Shown piece after piece: positions 31,443 through 40,263 of a stretch of 64,000 nt of DNA (the first letter of the stretch is position 1; each line of letters begins with the position of its first letter). The notes beneath the pieces are model-generated. The model was not told the origin of the DNA and did no database searches. It saw nothing but the letters and a program-made list of their open reading frames with translations. The position numbers were made by a program, and so were the translations under genes. Source of the stretch: an uncultured Pelagibacteraceae bacterium (GTDB lineage: Bacteria; Pseudomonadota; Alphaproteobacteria; Pelagibacterales; Pelagibacteraceae); assembly GCA_902578115.1 (NCBI GenBank), contig CACHBR010000001.1:124001-188000 (forward strand), read 5' to 3'.

Positions 31443-32459
31443 ATGATTAAGAAAAAAGTAATTGGTTTTTTGTTTGGAGTTTTCTCTTTAAGTTTATTTA
31501 GCTCAGCATCTGCTACTGAACTTAAATTGGCAACTTTCGAACCACCAAAAGCCTTCATCGCTAGTAAAATACTAGGAGCGTGGGCTGAAAAAGTTAATAC
31601 GTGTGCAAATGGTAAACTGAATGTAAAAATGTATGCTGGTGGAGTTTTAGGTAGCCCACCTAAACAATATGACATTGTTACAAAAGGTGTTGCTGATATT
31701 TCATGGACTGTTTTAGGTTACATTGGAGGTCAGTTCCCTTTAAGTTCAGTAATAGAACTTCCATTTTTAACAAGAACATCTGCAGCAGGATCAACCGCTT
31801 TAAATACATTATATGACGAAGGGTATCTTGATAAAGAAATGTCAGGAATTCACTTGATCGGATTACATTCAAATCCTGGTTATCAAATTCATATGAAAAA
31901 TACTAAAGTTATGGATCCATCAGACTTTAAAGGAAAAAAAATGAGAGTTCCTAGTAAAATCGCAGGGACTATTCTTAAGACTTTAGGTGCTACTGGAGTA
32001 AAAGTTCCAGCGCCCGGTACTTATGAAGCTCTTAATAAAGGTGTCTTAGACGGAACACCTTTTCCTTATACAGCTGTAGGTTCATTTAAATTATTTGAAG
32101 TTACGAAATATCACACAGAAGTGAATATCACTAACGCTACTTTTGGATTAATAATGAATAAAGATAAATACAAAAGCTTAGACTCGGTACAAAAAAAATG
32201 TATTGATAAGTTTAGTGGTCATGCCTTCAGTGGTTGGGCTTCAAATTTAATTGATAGACAAAATGAAAAAATGAAAGAAGTTGTTGCAAATACTCCAGGT
32301 CATGAGATTGCAGTTGCTTCTCCAGCTGTTATTGCCAAGTATAAAAAAATACTTAAACCTATCGAAAAAGATTGGTTAGCAGAAATGAAAGGCAAAGGTC
32401 TTGATGGAGCTGGTGTGCTAAAAAGAGCCAGACAAATCATTAAGAAAATAGACGGCTAA
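31443..32459 (+). CDS. TRAP transporter substrate-binding protein (DctP family)
   Basis: Signal peptide MIKKKVIGFLFGVFSLSLFSSASA, LKLATFEPPKAFIASKILGAWAEKVN, DFKGKKMRVPSKIAGTILKTLGATGVKVPAPGTYEALNKGVLDG; GGGGGA-type RBS. Confidence 0.93.
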   Translation: MIKKKVIGFLFGVFSLSLFSSASATELKLATFEPPKAFIASKILGAWAEKVNTCANGKLNVKMYAGGVLGSPPKQYDIVTKGVADISWTVLGYIGGQFPLSSVIELPFLTRTSAAGSTALNTLYDEGYLDKEMSGIHLIGLHSNPGYQIHMKNTKVMDPSDFKGKKMRVPSKIAGTILKTLGATGVKVPAPGTYEALNKGVLDGTPFPYTAVGSFKLFEVTKYHTEVNITNATFGLIMNKDKYKSLDSVQKKCIDKFSGHAFSGWASNLIDRQNEKMKEVVANTPGHEIAVASPAVIAKYKKILKPIEKDWLAEMKGKGLDGAGVLKRARQIIKKIDG

Positions 32460-32473
32460 TAATAAAAAATCTA

Positions 32474-32510
32474 ATGAGCCCGCGTTATCTATAGCGGGCT
32501 CATGTTTTTT
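32474..32510 (+). terminator. Rho-independent terminator after the TRAP substrate-binding protein gene
   Basis: Perfect 10-bp stem ATGAGCCCGC / GCGGGCTCAT, 10-nt loop, followed by GTTTTTT. Confidence 0.92.
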
Positions 32511-32526
32511 CTAGTATAATAATAAT

Positions 32527-33501
32527 ATGGCAGTTTCGGCATTAAGTTATATAGGCGTTAACTCAGATAAACTTGAGGATTGGTCAGACTACTCTGAAAA
32601 ATGTTTAGGGATGCAGAAAGTTGACAGAGGTAAGGGCACCTTGTCTTTTCGAATGGATGACCACAAGCAAAGATTAGCCATTACAGGCGACACTGGAGAT
32701 AGTTTAGCTTTTGTTGGCTTTGAAGTTGATAAAAAAGAAGATCTCCAAACTTATGCATCTAAATTAGAATCTAAAAATATAAAAGTTACTTTAGGTAATT
32801 CTTCTTACTCAGATAAAAGATTTGTTCAAGAATTAATTCATTTTAACGATCCACAAGGTAACAGAGTCGAAATGGTTTATAATCCAATGAAAGATACCGA
32901 ACCATTTAAACCCTCAAGACCAATCTCTGGATTTAAAACTGGAGCATTGGGTATGGGCCATGTAGTTTTGCATGTAAAAGATTTCAATAAAGTTGTACCA
33001 TTTTATAGAGACATACTTGGTTTTAAAATTAGCGATTATAGTAATACACCAATCTCATTATGTTTTTTTCATATTAACGGTCGTCACCATAGTTTAGCAT
33101 TATTTGGTTCAGGAAAGGTTGGGTTTCACCATTTTATGGTTGAATATAATAGTCTCGACGATGTGGGTCAGGGTTATGATTTAGTTCAGTACAAAGATAA
33201 TGCTATAGCATACACCATGGGTCGTCACACCAATGATTATATGACATCATTTTATTCTATTACTCCTTCTGGATTTTTTGTCGAGAACGGATGGGGAGGA
33301 AGAATAATAGACCCAAGTTCATGGAAATCGCATGAAACATTTGAGGGACCAAGTTTTTGGGGGCATGAAAGACTTTATTTACCTGATGATGAAAGAATGA
33401 AATTTAGAAATAAACGTTTAGATACTGCTGCCAAAGGAAAACAAGCACCATTATTAGTAGATTGTCCATGGCTTTATTCAAAAATTAATAATAAAAACTA
33501 A
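32527..33501 (+). CDS. VOC-superfamily extradiol ring-cleavage dioxygenase-like protein (BphC type)
   Basis: Two VOC halves: MAVSALSYIGVNSDKLEDWSDY and LGMGHVVLHVKDFNKVVPFYRDILGF; HHFMVEY and SGFFVENGWGG place plausible H-H-E metal ligands. Confidence 0.82.
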   Translation: MAVSALSYIGVNSDKLEDWSDYSEKCLGMQKVDRGKGTLSFRMDDHKQRLAITGDTGDSLAFVGFEVDKKEDLQTYASKLESKNIKVTLGNSSYSDKRFVQELIHFNDPQGNRVEMVYNPMKDTEPFKPSRPISGFKTGALGMGHVVLHVKDFNKVVPFYRDILGFKISDYSNTPISLCFFHINGRHHSLALFGSGKVGFHHFMVEYNSLDDVGQGYDLVQYKDNAIAYTMGRHTNDYMTSFYSITPSGFFVENGWGGRIIDPSSWKSHETFEGPSFWGHERLYLPDDERMKFRNKRLDTAAKGKQAPLLVDCPWLYSKINNKN

Positions 33502-33519
33502 AAATATTTAATTCAAAAA

Positions 33520-34962
33520 ATGAAACATTACGATGTTATAATTGTAGGTTTAGGACCAACCGGTGGTACTTTAGCAAATTTATTAGCATTAAATGGTTTT
33601 TCAATTTTAATCTTAGAAAGAGAAAAAAATTTATATGCTTTACCTAGAGCTGTTCACTTTGATGATGAAATCATGAGAGTTTTTCAAACAATTGGTATTA
33701 CTAAAAAGTTTTTAAAAAACACCATAATTAATAAAGGTACTAAATTTGTGAATTCTAATGGTAAAGTATTGCTTGATTGGCCACGTCCAAAGTCAATAAC
33801 TGAAAATGGATGGTATCCTAGCTACAGATTTCATCAACCTGACTTAGAGAAAAATCTTCGAAATCGTTTAAAAACTTTTAAAAAAGTTAAACTCATGCAA
33901 AATACTGAGGTAACCAAAATCAAAAATAATAAAAATTCTGTTGATTTATTTTTTAAAAGTAAAAATAAAATACATAAAGCTTCCTCAAAATACGTAATTG
34001 GCTGTGATGGTGCACGTTCTACCACAAGAGAACAGATGGGTTCAGTTTTAGATAACTTAGGTTTTACACAAAAGTGGGCTGTTGTTGATTTGATATTAAA
34101 GAAAAATAAAAATAAATTACCAGATAGAACAATTCAATACTCAAACTCTGAAAGACCAGCCACATATTGTAGAAATGTTGGTAAAAGAAGACGATGGGAG
34201 TTTGCTATCCAGAACAATGAAAATGAAAAAGAAATATTATCTGATAAATATATTTGGAATTTCCTTAAACCCTGGCTTAGCCCAAAAGAAGCTTACTTAG
34301 AAAGAAAAGCAATTTATATTTTTCAATCTGCAATAGCAAGAAAGTGGAGAAAGGGTAGAATTTTTATTGCTGGAGATGCCGCACACCTTATGCCACCGTT
34401 TATGGGCCAAGGAATGTGTGCGGGTATAAGAGACGCATCAAATTTAGCTTGGAAAATTAGTTTATGTATTAAAAACAAACATGATGGAAAATTTTTAGAC
34501 ACTTATCAAACCGAAAGATTTTCAAATGCAAAAGAATATATCGAGACAACAATGCGAATGGGAGAATTCGTAAACGCAGTAGGTTCAGAGAATATCACTG
34601 ACAATATTTCTTCTGGACCAGATGGTACTAAAAGTATGCAATCAATAAAGCCTAAATTAGGAATTGGTCTTGGAAGTAATAAAGATAAAAATAGAGGTAA
34701 AATTTTTCCACAACTTAAAATGAAAAATGGCAAAAGGTTAGATGAAAAATTTTCAAAATCGCCATTATTACTCACATCATCTAAATTAGCTAAAAAAGTT
34801 TCTTTAAAAATTCAGTCAATTACAGATAAAGATATAAAAGGTCTGAGCAACTTATTAAAAACCTATAAAGCAAAAGCAATTATTGTTCGACCAGACAGAT
34901 TCATTCTTAAAACATACAAGTCAATAAATGATTTTAATCGAATAAATTATTTGCCGCTTTAA
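33520..34962 (+). CDS. FAD-dependent aromatic hydroxylase, MhpA-like
   Basis: YDVIIVGLGPTGGTLANLLALNGF dinucleotide-binding motif, VIGCDGARSTTREQMG, IFIAGDAAHLMPPFMGQGMCAGIRDASNLAWKI. Confidence 0.87.
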   Translation: MKHYDVIIVGLGPTGGTLANLLALNGFSILILEREKNLYALPRAVHFDDEIMRVFQTIGITKKFLKNTIINKGTKFVNSNGKVLLDWPRPKSITENGWYPSYRFHQPDLEKNLRNRLKTFKKVKLMQNTEVTKIKNNKNSVDLFFKSKNKIHKASSKYVIGCDGARSTTREQMGSVLDNLGFTQKWAVVDLILKKNKNKLPDRTIQYSNSERPATYCRNVGKRRRWEFAIQNNENEKEILSDKYIWNFLKPWLSPKEAYLERKAIYIFQSAIARKWRKGRIFIAGDAAHLMPPFMGQGMCAGIRDASNLAWKISLCIKNKHDGKFLDTYQTERFSNAKEYIETTMRMGEFVNAVGSENITDNISSGPDGTKSMQSIKPKLGIGLGSNKDKNRGKIFPQLKMKNGKRLDEKFSKSPLLLTSSKLAKKVSLKIQSITDKDIKGLSNLLKTYKAKAIIVRPDRFILKTYKSINDFNRINYLPL

Positions 34963-35716
34963 CCTTTGTTTCGTTATTAGGAGCCACACTTCCATCTGGC
35001 ATTAAAAAGGAATTTTCAAAACCAACTCTTATTTTACCACCAAGTTTAATTGCAGTTTTAAGACATGAAATTTCTTCTTTTGCAAACGCACATACTGCCC
35101 AATCAGCGTTGAATTCATTTTCTTTAAGTTTTTCAATAAAGAATGAAATTTTTTTTGGATCACTTATTTTTCCAGAGTAATGACCAATTACAAACATACA
35201 CCATACACCATTTTTTGAAATCTGAGATTTAGCTAAAAGATTTGAAAGTAGATCTATATCTTCTGGTTCATAACAAATATGTTGAACCTTAGTTCCGGCT
35301 TCAATTAATTTTTGATAAATTTTTATATCTTCATTTTCAGGTTTTCTTGATGGAATCATTTCTCTTATACCAATTGAAATACCTGGAGGCATAACCTCAT
35401 AAGCAAGTTTACGCATTTCTTCAGGTGAGTATTTTCCAATTGCCTCAGTTGTTATTTGTAAATGCATCTTTGGAACTTTTTTTTGAAGCTCAGTTAATGT
35501 CTCTTTACATAAACCACTATCTAAAACATGTTCACCATTATTATTTCTTGTATGAAAATGAATTGCTTCTGCACCATTTTCAAAACAAGCTTTTCCAGTT
35601 TCGACAATTTCAGGAATGGTCACAGGAACTTTTGGGTGATCTTTTTTCATAGGTCTAGCGCCATTTGGAGCAACCATTAAACTTGGTAATTTTTCTGGTT
35701 TATAAAAGTTCAGCAT
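34934..35716 (-). CDS. BKACE / DUF849 beta-keto acid cleavage enzyme family
   Basis: MVAPNGARPMKKDHPKVPVTIPEIVETGKACFENGAEAIHFHTRN, QITTEAIGKYSPEEM, GGKIRVGFENSFLMPDGSVAPNN; overlaps the MhpA-like gene by 29 bp. Confidence 0.88.
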   Translation of the reverse strand: MLNFYKPEKLPSLMVAPNGARPMKKDHPKVPVTIPEIVETGKACFENGAEAIHFHTRNNNGEHVLDSGLCKETLTELQKKVPKMHLQITTEAIGKYSPEEMRKLAYEVMPPGISIGIREMIPSRKPENEDIKIYQKLIEAGTKVQHICYEPEDIDLLSNLLAKSQISKNGVWCMFVIGHYSGKISDPKKISFFIEKLKENEFNADWAVCAFAKEEISCLKTAIKLGGKIRVGFENSFLMPDGSVAPNNETKVKAANNLFD

Positions 35717-35746
35717 TTATACATTTATAAATGATTGATCATTAGA

Positions 35747-35775
35747 TTGCACTTGACAATTCCCTTATATATAAA
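35747..35775 (+). promoter_or_regulatory. Candidate sigma70-type promoter for the surface-protein gene
   Basis: TTGCAC - 17 nt - TATAAA, 28 nt before ATG at 35804. Confidence 0.5.
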
Positions 35776-35803
35776 TCATAGAAAACATCAGAATTTAGAG
35801 ATT

Positions 35804-38104
35804 ATGAGATTAATTCAATTATTATTTTTACTAGCTAGTATAACAATTTGTCTTGAAACAAAAGCTATAGCCCAAGCTACTTTGGCATGGGAAACCACAG
35901 TAAGACCTGAGGGTTCTAATTTGACCAGCTCAGAGGGAGCTACAATTACTAGAGATGCATTTCAAGACCCAACCGGTATAGCTTTTAGTAATAATGGTAA
36001 AAAAGTTTTTGCATCCAACAGAGATGTAGGTGGTACTCATGAATGTATAAAACAGATGAATCTTAAAACTCCTTACGATTTTAGAACAGCCTCTACAGTT
36101 GTTGATGAGGCATCACCATTAGAGACAAAAGTAGGTCTTTCGGGTAATGCCAATATAAGATGTACAGATCTTAGATTTAACAGAGATGGAACTCAATTGT
36201 TTGTATCAAACATAACGGGAAAAATTCATGGATTTGATTTAGCCAAACCATTTGATCTTAAAAATTTAACTTATAACAGTAATGTGTCAGCTGATTTTGG
36301 TACCTATATAAGTTTTAATTTTAACAATGAAGGAACAAAACTTTTTGTATTAGATGGTGCACAAGACGGACAACACATCGATGAGTACAATTTATCAACT
36401 GCTTACGATCTAACATCTGCAACCTTAAGCAATACACTGAACTTAGAAGCAGATCCAACAAACACCCATTTGGGTGACAAGGACCATGGAAGATCTTTAC
36501 GATTTACTCAAGATGGAAGATCAATGTTTATTTTAATTCAAGACGGAGATAATAATAACAACACCACCTTAGACTCTATTTTTCAATTTAGATTAACTCG
36601 ATCTTTTGACACAAGTAGCGCATCTTTGATTGGTTCAGTTACTTTACCAGAAACACTTAATTTAGCTGGCTTAGGATTAGCCTTTAGTCCTGGAGGGGAC
36701 AAACTATACATAGCTAGTGATTTAGGTCCCCAAGTTTTACAAGAGAGAATGATTGATGGTAATAGTACAGATGTTGTTGTCCAAGTAAACTTATCTTGTA
36801 ATTTCGGTATAGCTGCTTGCGTATCTGACCCAACATCAGGCCTTGCTACTCAAATTCAATTAGCAAAAAATAATGTAAGCGAAAATAGTTCAGTAATATT
36901 TAAGAGATTTGAATGGATAAAAAGAAATAGAAACAGAAATAATTTTAATAATTTCAATGCTTCTATTAAGTCAGACAATTTACTTCTAAACTATTTATTT
37001 GATAAAGCCCAAGACAAAGCAGTTATACAAACTGCATCACTTAAAAAAAATTCAAGTAAAGATAAAAAAAATAATTGGTCCTATTGGAGTAATGGTGACT
37101 TAACTTACGGCAATTATCATGGAAAAACAGATGTTTTTGGGACAGCTTTAGAAAAACCTAAAGATATTATTACTAGTGGTATTACTTTTGGAGTAGATAA
37201 AAAAAATAGTAAAAACAATTTTTATGGCTATGCAATTAGATATGCAGATGGCAAAGCTCGCCTTGGTAGCTCAGGTGATACTTTGATGGACTCAACGACC
37301 TTGAATTATTACTTTATTACGCCTTTTAATGATAATGGATACAGTAATATGGTTTTAGGTTTAAGTTCATTAAAATATAAACTCCAAACTCAAGGTACCG
37401 TAACTGGAAATAGAAATGGTCAACAAATTTTTACAACGATCGACGTTAGAAATGATAGTGAATTTGGCAGTTTTAACTTTACGCCATCATTTAAATTAAA
37501 ATATGCAATAACCGAATTGTCAGATTTCACAGAGTTTATGACCAATGTATCCTCTGGGGCAACAAACGTAATTTACGGGAGTGATAGTTTTGCAGTTGGT
37601 GATTTAGCAACAGGAATTTTATTTAATACTGATCCATTTAAATATAACAATAAAACAATATCTCATAACGGTGGGCTAGAATTTGTTTACGACTATTCTC
37701 CTGATAATAATGCTGATTATTCTTTTTCTGACACTTCTAATACTGAACTTTATGAAATTGAAAAATATTCCCAATCAAATATTAGATTGAGCTATGGAAT
37801 TGAGGAAGTTTATGAGAATAATCTTACTTTATCATTTAACTACGAGAGATTACAGCATTTAGACTCACTTAATTATGGTAGCAATGATAATTCGTATTTA
37901 GAGAGTTTTTTTCTCAAGGTAGGACATATAAAAGAGGAAGATTATCAATTAGCCCTAAGTTTAGATGCTTTACAAGATTATAAACTCAATAGCCACTATT
38001 CAAAAAAATTAGGTGTATTTGATTTAGATGTTGATGCTAATTATAATTTTACGAGTGTAGTTCCTGAATACGGCGCGTTGGTACAGATCTCAAATAAATT
38101 TTAA
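35804..38104 (+). CDS. Secreted beta-propeller-like protein with C-terminal outer-membrane beta-barrel (autotransporter-like)
   Basis: Signal peptide MRLIQLLFLLASITICLETKAIAQA; repeated motifs FDLAKPFDLKNLTY, YNLSTAYDLTSATL, FRLTRSFDTSSASL; C-terminal alternating-strand region ending in Phe. Start at 35804 preferred over 35735. Confidence 0.7.
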   Translation: MRLIQLLFLLASITICLETKAIAQATLAWETTVRPEGSNLTSSEGATITRDAFQDPTGIAFSNNGKKVFASNRDVGGTHECIKQMNLKTPYDFRTASTVVDEASPLETKVGLSGNANIRCTDLRFNRDGTQLFVSNITGKIHGFDLAKPFDLKNLTYNSNVSADFGTYISFNFNNEGTKLFVLDGAQDGQHIDEYNLSTAYDLTSATLSNTLNLEADPTNTHLGDKDHGRSLRFTQDGRSMFILIQDGDNNNNTTLDSIFQFRLTRSFDTSSASLIGSVTLPETLNLAGLGLAFSPGGDKLYIASDLGPQVLQERMIDGNSTDVVVQVNLSCNFGIAACVSDPTSGLATQIQLAKNNVSENSSVIFKRFEWIKRNRNRNNFNNFNASIKSDNLLLNYLFDKAQDKAVIQTASLKKNSSKDKKNNWSYWSNGDLTYGNYHGKTDVFGTALEKPKDIITSGITFGVDKKNSKNNFYGYAIRYADGKARLGSSGDTLMDSTTLNYYFITPFNDNGYSNMVLGLSSLKYKLQTQGTVTGNRNGQQIFTTIDVRNDSEFGSFNFTPSFKLKYAITELSDFTEFMTNVSSGATNVIYGSDSFAVGDLATGILFNTDPFKYNNKTISHNGGLEFVYDYSPDNNADYSFSDTSNTELYEIEKYSQSNIRLSYGIEEVYENNLTLSFNYERLQHLDSLNYGSNDNSYLESFFLKVGHIKEEDYQLALSLDALQDYKLNSHYSKKLGVFDLDVDANYNFTSVVPEYGALVQISNKF

Positions 38105-38154
38105 TAACTTTATTTTTGCCAAAATTACATATTAATGTATATATATGCAGGAAA

Positions 38155-38239
38155 GCCCTCGTGGTGAAATGGTAGACACAAAGGACTTAAAATCCTTGCC
38201 CGCAAGGGAGTGACAGTTCGAGTCTGTCCGAGGGCACCA
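38155..38239 (+). tRNA. tRNA-Leu (anticodon UAA)
   Basis: GCCCTCG acceptor pairs with CGAGGGC, ACTTAAAAT anticodon loop, long variable arm, encoded CCA. Confidence 0.95.
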
Positions 38240-38250
38240 AATATTTAAAC

Positions 38251-39432
38251 ATGATAGAAAATAAAAAATCTATTTTACTTTTATTTAAGGAAAGAAAAAA
38301 AGAAACACCAAACTCTTTCTTCTATGAAAGAAAATTCTCAAGAGAATATAATACAAGTATTCTTTATATTTCAGACTATTTATACAAAAATAATCACGCT
38401 ATTGCTAAAATTATAAATACAATTATAGAAGAAAAGAAAATATCCATAGTATTATTTGAAGGAGATCACATATCTATTTTTGACTCAAAATTTATTAAAT
38501 TAATAAGCAGTAAAGTAAAAAAAGGTTTATTTCTTCAAGACGATTACATGTACCATTATATAAATAGAATAACTGCATCTGCTTGTGATTTCGTTTTTTC
38601 CGGATGCCCATTGTCAGTTTTGAAATTTCAAGAATTGGGATACAAATCCTTTTTTTTACCAGTAGAGACAGACGGGGAAATCTTTAAAGATTATGGTGAA
38701 AACAAGGTTCATGACGTATTATTTTTTGGAAGAGTTAAAAATAATAGAAGCAAAATCACAAAATACTTAAAAGAAAATGGTGTTAACATTATTGAGTGTG
38801 GACCATATGATAATATAAGTGATACACCAGAAAAACTAGCAAGACTTATAAATAAATCAAAAATTGTTTTAAATTTTACCGAGTCAGATAATACTATCAA
38901 AAAAAATAATCCAATTTCTCATTTTAAATATTCTTATGAAATGAAAGGAAGAGTTTATTTTACTGGACTTTGTGATACCTTGTGTATTTCTGAGTATTCC
39001 CCTCCAAATGAGTTACTTTTTAGCAACAATGAAGTTCCATTTTTTTATAATGAGATTGATTGTTTAAGCTTAATTAAAGATTTTTTAAAAAATGAAACAA
39101 AATTAGTATCAGCTACAAAAAAATACAGACAAAGGTGTTCAAAATTTGAAGATAGCAACTATATTAATAAAATAAAAACATTTATAGACAATAATAAAAA
39201 TGAAAATTTTAATGTAAATATTCCTTATTGGTATGAGTTTATTTTTTTTAAGAAAAATCTAATGTTACGTTTTAGATCAAATAACCTAAAATCTTTTTTC
39301 TCACAAATATTTGACTCTATATTCTTAACTAAATATAGATCAAAATTTTTAATTCCTTTTTTCCTTATATATTCATTATTTTCAACAATTATATTTTTAT
39401 TCAAATTACCAGTTGCCAAACTTAAAATATGA
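38251..39432 (+). CDS. Glycosyltransferase-like protein (CgeB-like) of uncertain function
   Basis: LFFGRVKNNRSKITKYLKENGVNIIECGPY, KIVLNFTESDN, FKYSYEMKGRVYFTGLC; starts 11 nt after the tRNA-Leu 3' end. Confidence 0.55.
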   Translation: MIENKKSILLLFKERKKETPNSFFYERKFSREYNTSILYISDYLYKNNHAIAKIINTIIEEKKISIVLFEGDHISIFDSKFIKLISSKVKKGLFLQDDYMYHYINRITASACDFVFSGCPLSVLKFQELGYKSFFLPVETDGEIFKDYGENKVHDVLFFGRVKNNRSKITKYLKENGVNIIECGPYDNISDTPEKLARLINKSKIVLNFTESDNTIKKNNPISHFKYSYEMKGRVYFTGLCDTLCISEYSPPNELLFSNNEVPFFYNEIDCLSLIKDFLKNETKLVSATKKYRQRCSKFEDSNYINKIKTFIDNNKNENFNVNIPYWYEFIFFKKNLMLRFRSNNLKSFFSQIFDSIFLTKYRSKFLIPFFLIYSLFSTIIFLFKLPVAKLKI

Positions 39433-40196
39433 AAAAACTAAACTTTATTATTGACAAAACAAATAAAGCCAAAGTTTTTAAAAAAATTATATTTAAAAAA
39501 TATAAAAATTATTCTATTTCTAAATGTGATGTCATCGTTGTAGCTGGAGGTGATGGTTTTATGCTAAAAACAGTTAAAAAACTTTATAAATATAATAAGC
39601 CATTTTATGGAATTAATTGTGGCTCAATCGGTTTTTTATTAAATAAATATATAAATAAAAATTTAATAAAGAAGATTGATAAAGCCAAAACAACTATTAT
39701 TTACCCTCTTAAAGTAAATACACTTAGCAAGGGTAATATTAAAAAGTCATTTTTAGCACTTAATGAACTATCCCTATTTAGACAAAGCAAACAAACTGCA
39801 TCTTTAAAATTAAAAATAAATAATAAAACCCTAATCAAAAAACTCATTGGTGATGGAGTTTTATTATGTACTCCAGCAGGAAGCACAGCATATAATTTAT
39901 CAGTTGATGGCCCAATTTTATCTTTGAATTCTAAAAAATTAGCAATAACTCCAATAAGTCCATTTAGACCAAGAAGATGGAAGGGAAAAATTTTATCAGA
40001 TAAATCCACAATACATATTTTAAATTTAGATCAAAGGAAAAGACCGGTCGCAGCTGTTGTAGATAACAATGAAATAAGAAATATTTTACATGTTAAAGCA
40101 ATGGCAAATAAAAAAATTAAGTTTAAACTTCTATTTAATTTAAGAGAAAGCTTGTTTAAAAAGATTAATTCTGAACAAAAAAGAAAAATTAGCTAA
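39429..40196 (+). CDS. nadK: NAD kinase
   Basis: VVAGGDGFMLKTVKKLYKYNKPFYGINCGSIGFLLN, LIGDGVLLCTPAGSTAYNLSVDGPIL. Confidence 0.95.
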   Translation: MKKLNFIIDKTNKAKVFKKIIFKKYKNYSISKCDVIVVAGGDGFMLKTVKKLYKYNKPFYGINCGSIGFLLNKYINKNLIKKIDKAKTTIIYPLKVNTLSKGNIKKSFLALNELSLFRQSKQTASLKLKINNKTLIKKLIGDGVLLCTPAGSTAYNLSVDGPILSLNSKKLAITPISPFRPRRWKGKILSDKSTIHILNLDQRKRPVAAVVDNNEIRNILHVKAMANKKIKFKLLFNLRESLFKKINSEQKRKIS

Positions 40197-40218
40197 TAAT
40201 TGTATATGACCATTATGG

Positions 40219-40236
40219 TTTTAAAAGCTTTTAAAA
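40219..40236. repeat. 18-bp perfect palindrome upstream of the formate dehydrogenase gene
   Basis: TTTTAAAAGCTTTTAAAA equals its own reverse complement. Confidence 0.8.
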
Positions 40237-40263
40237 TCTAAAAATATTTGTTTTAATAATTTA

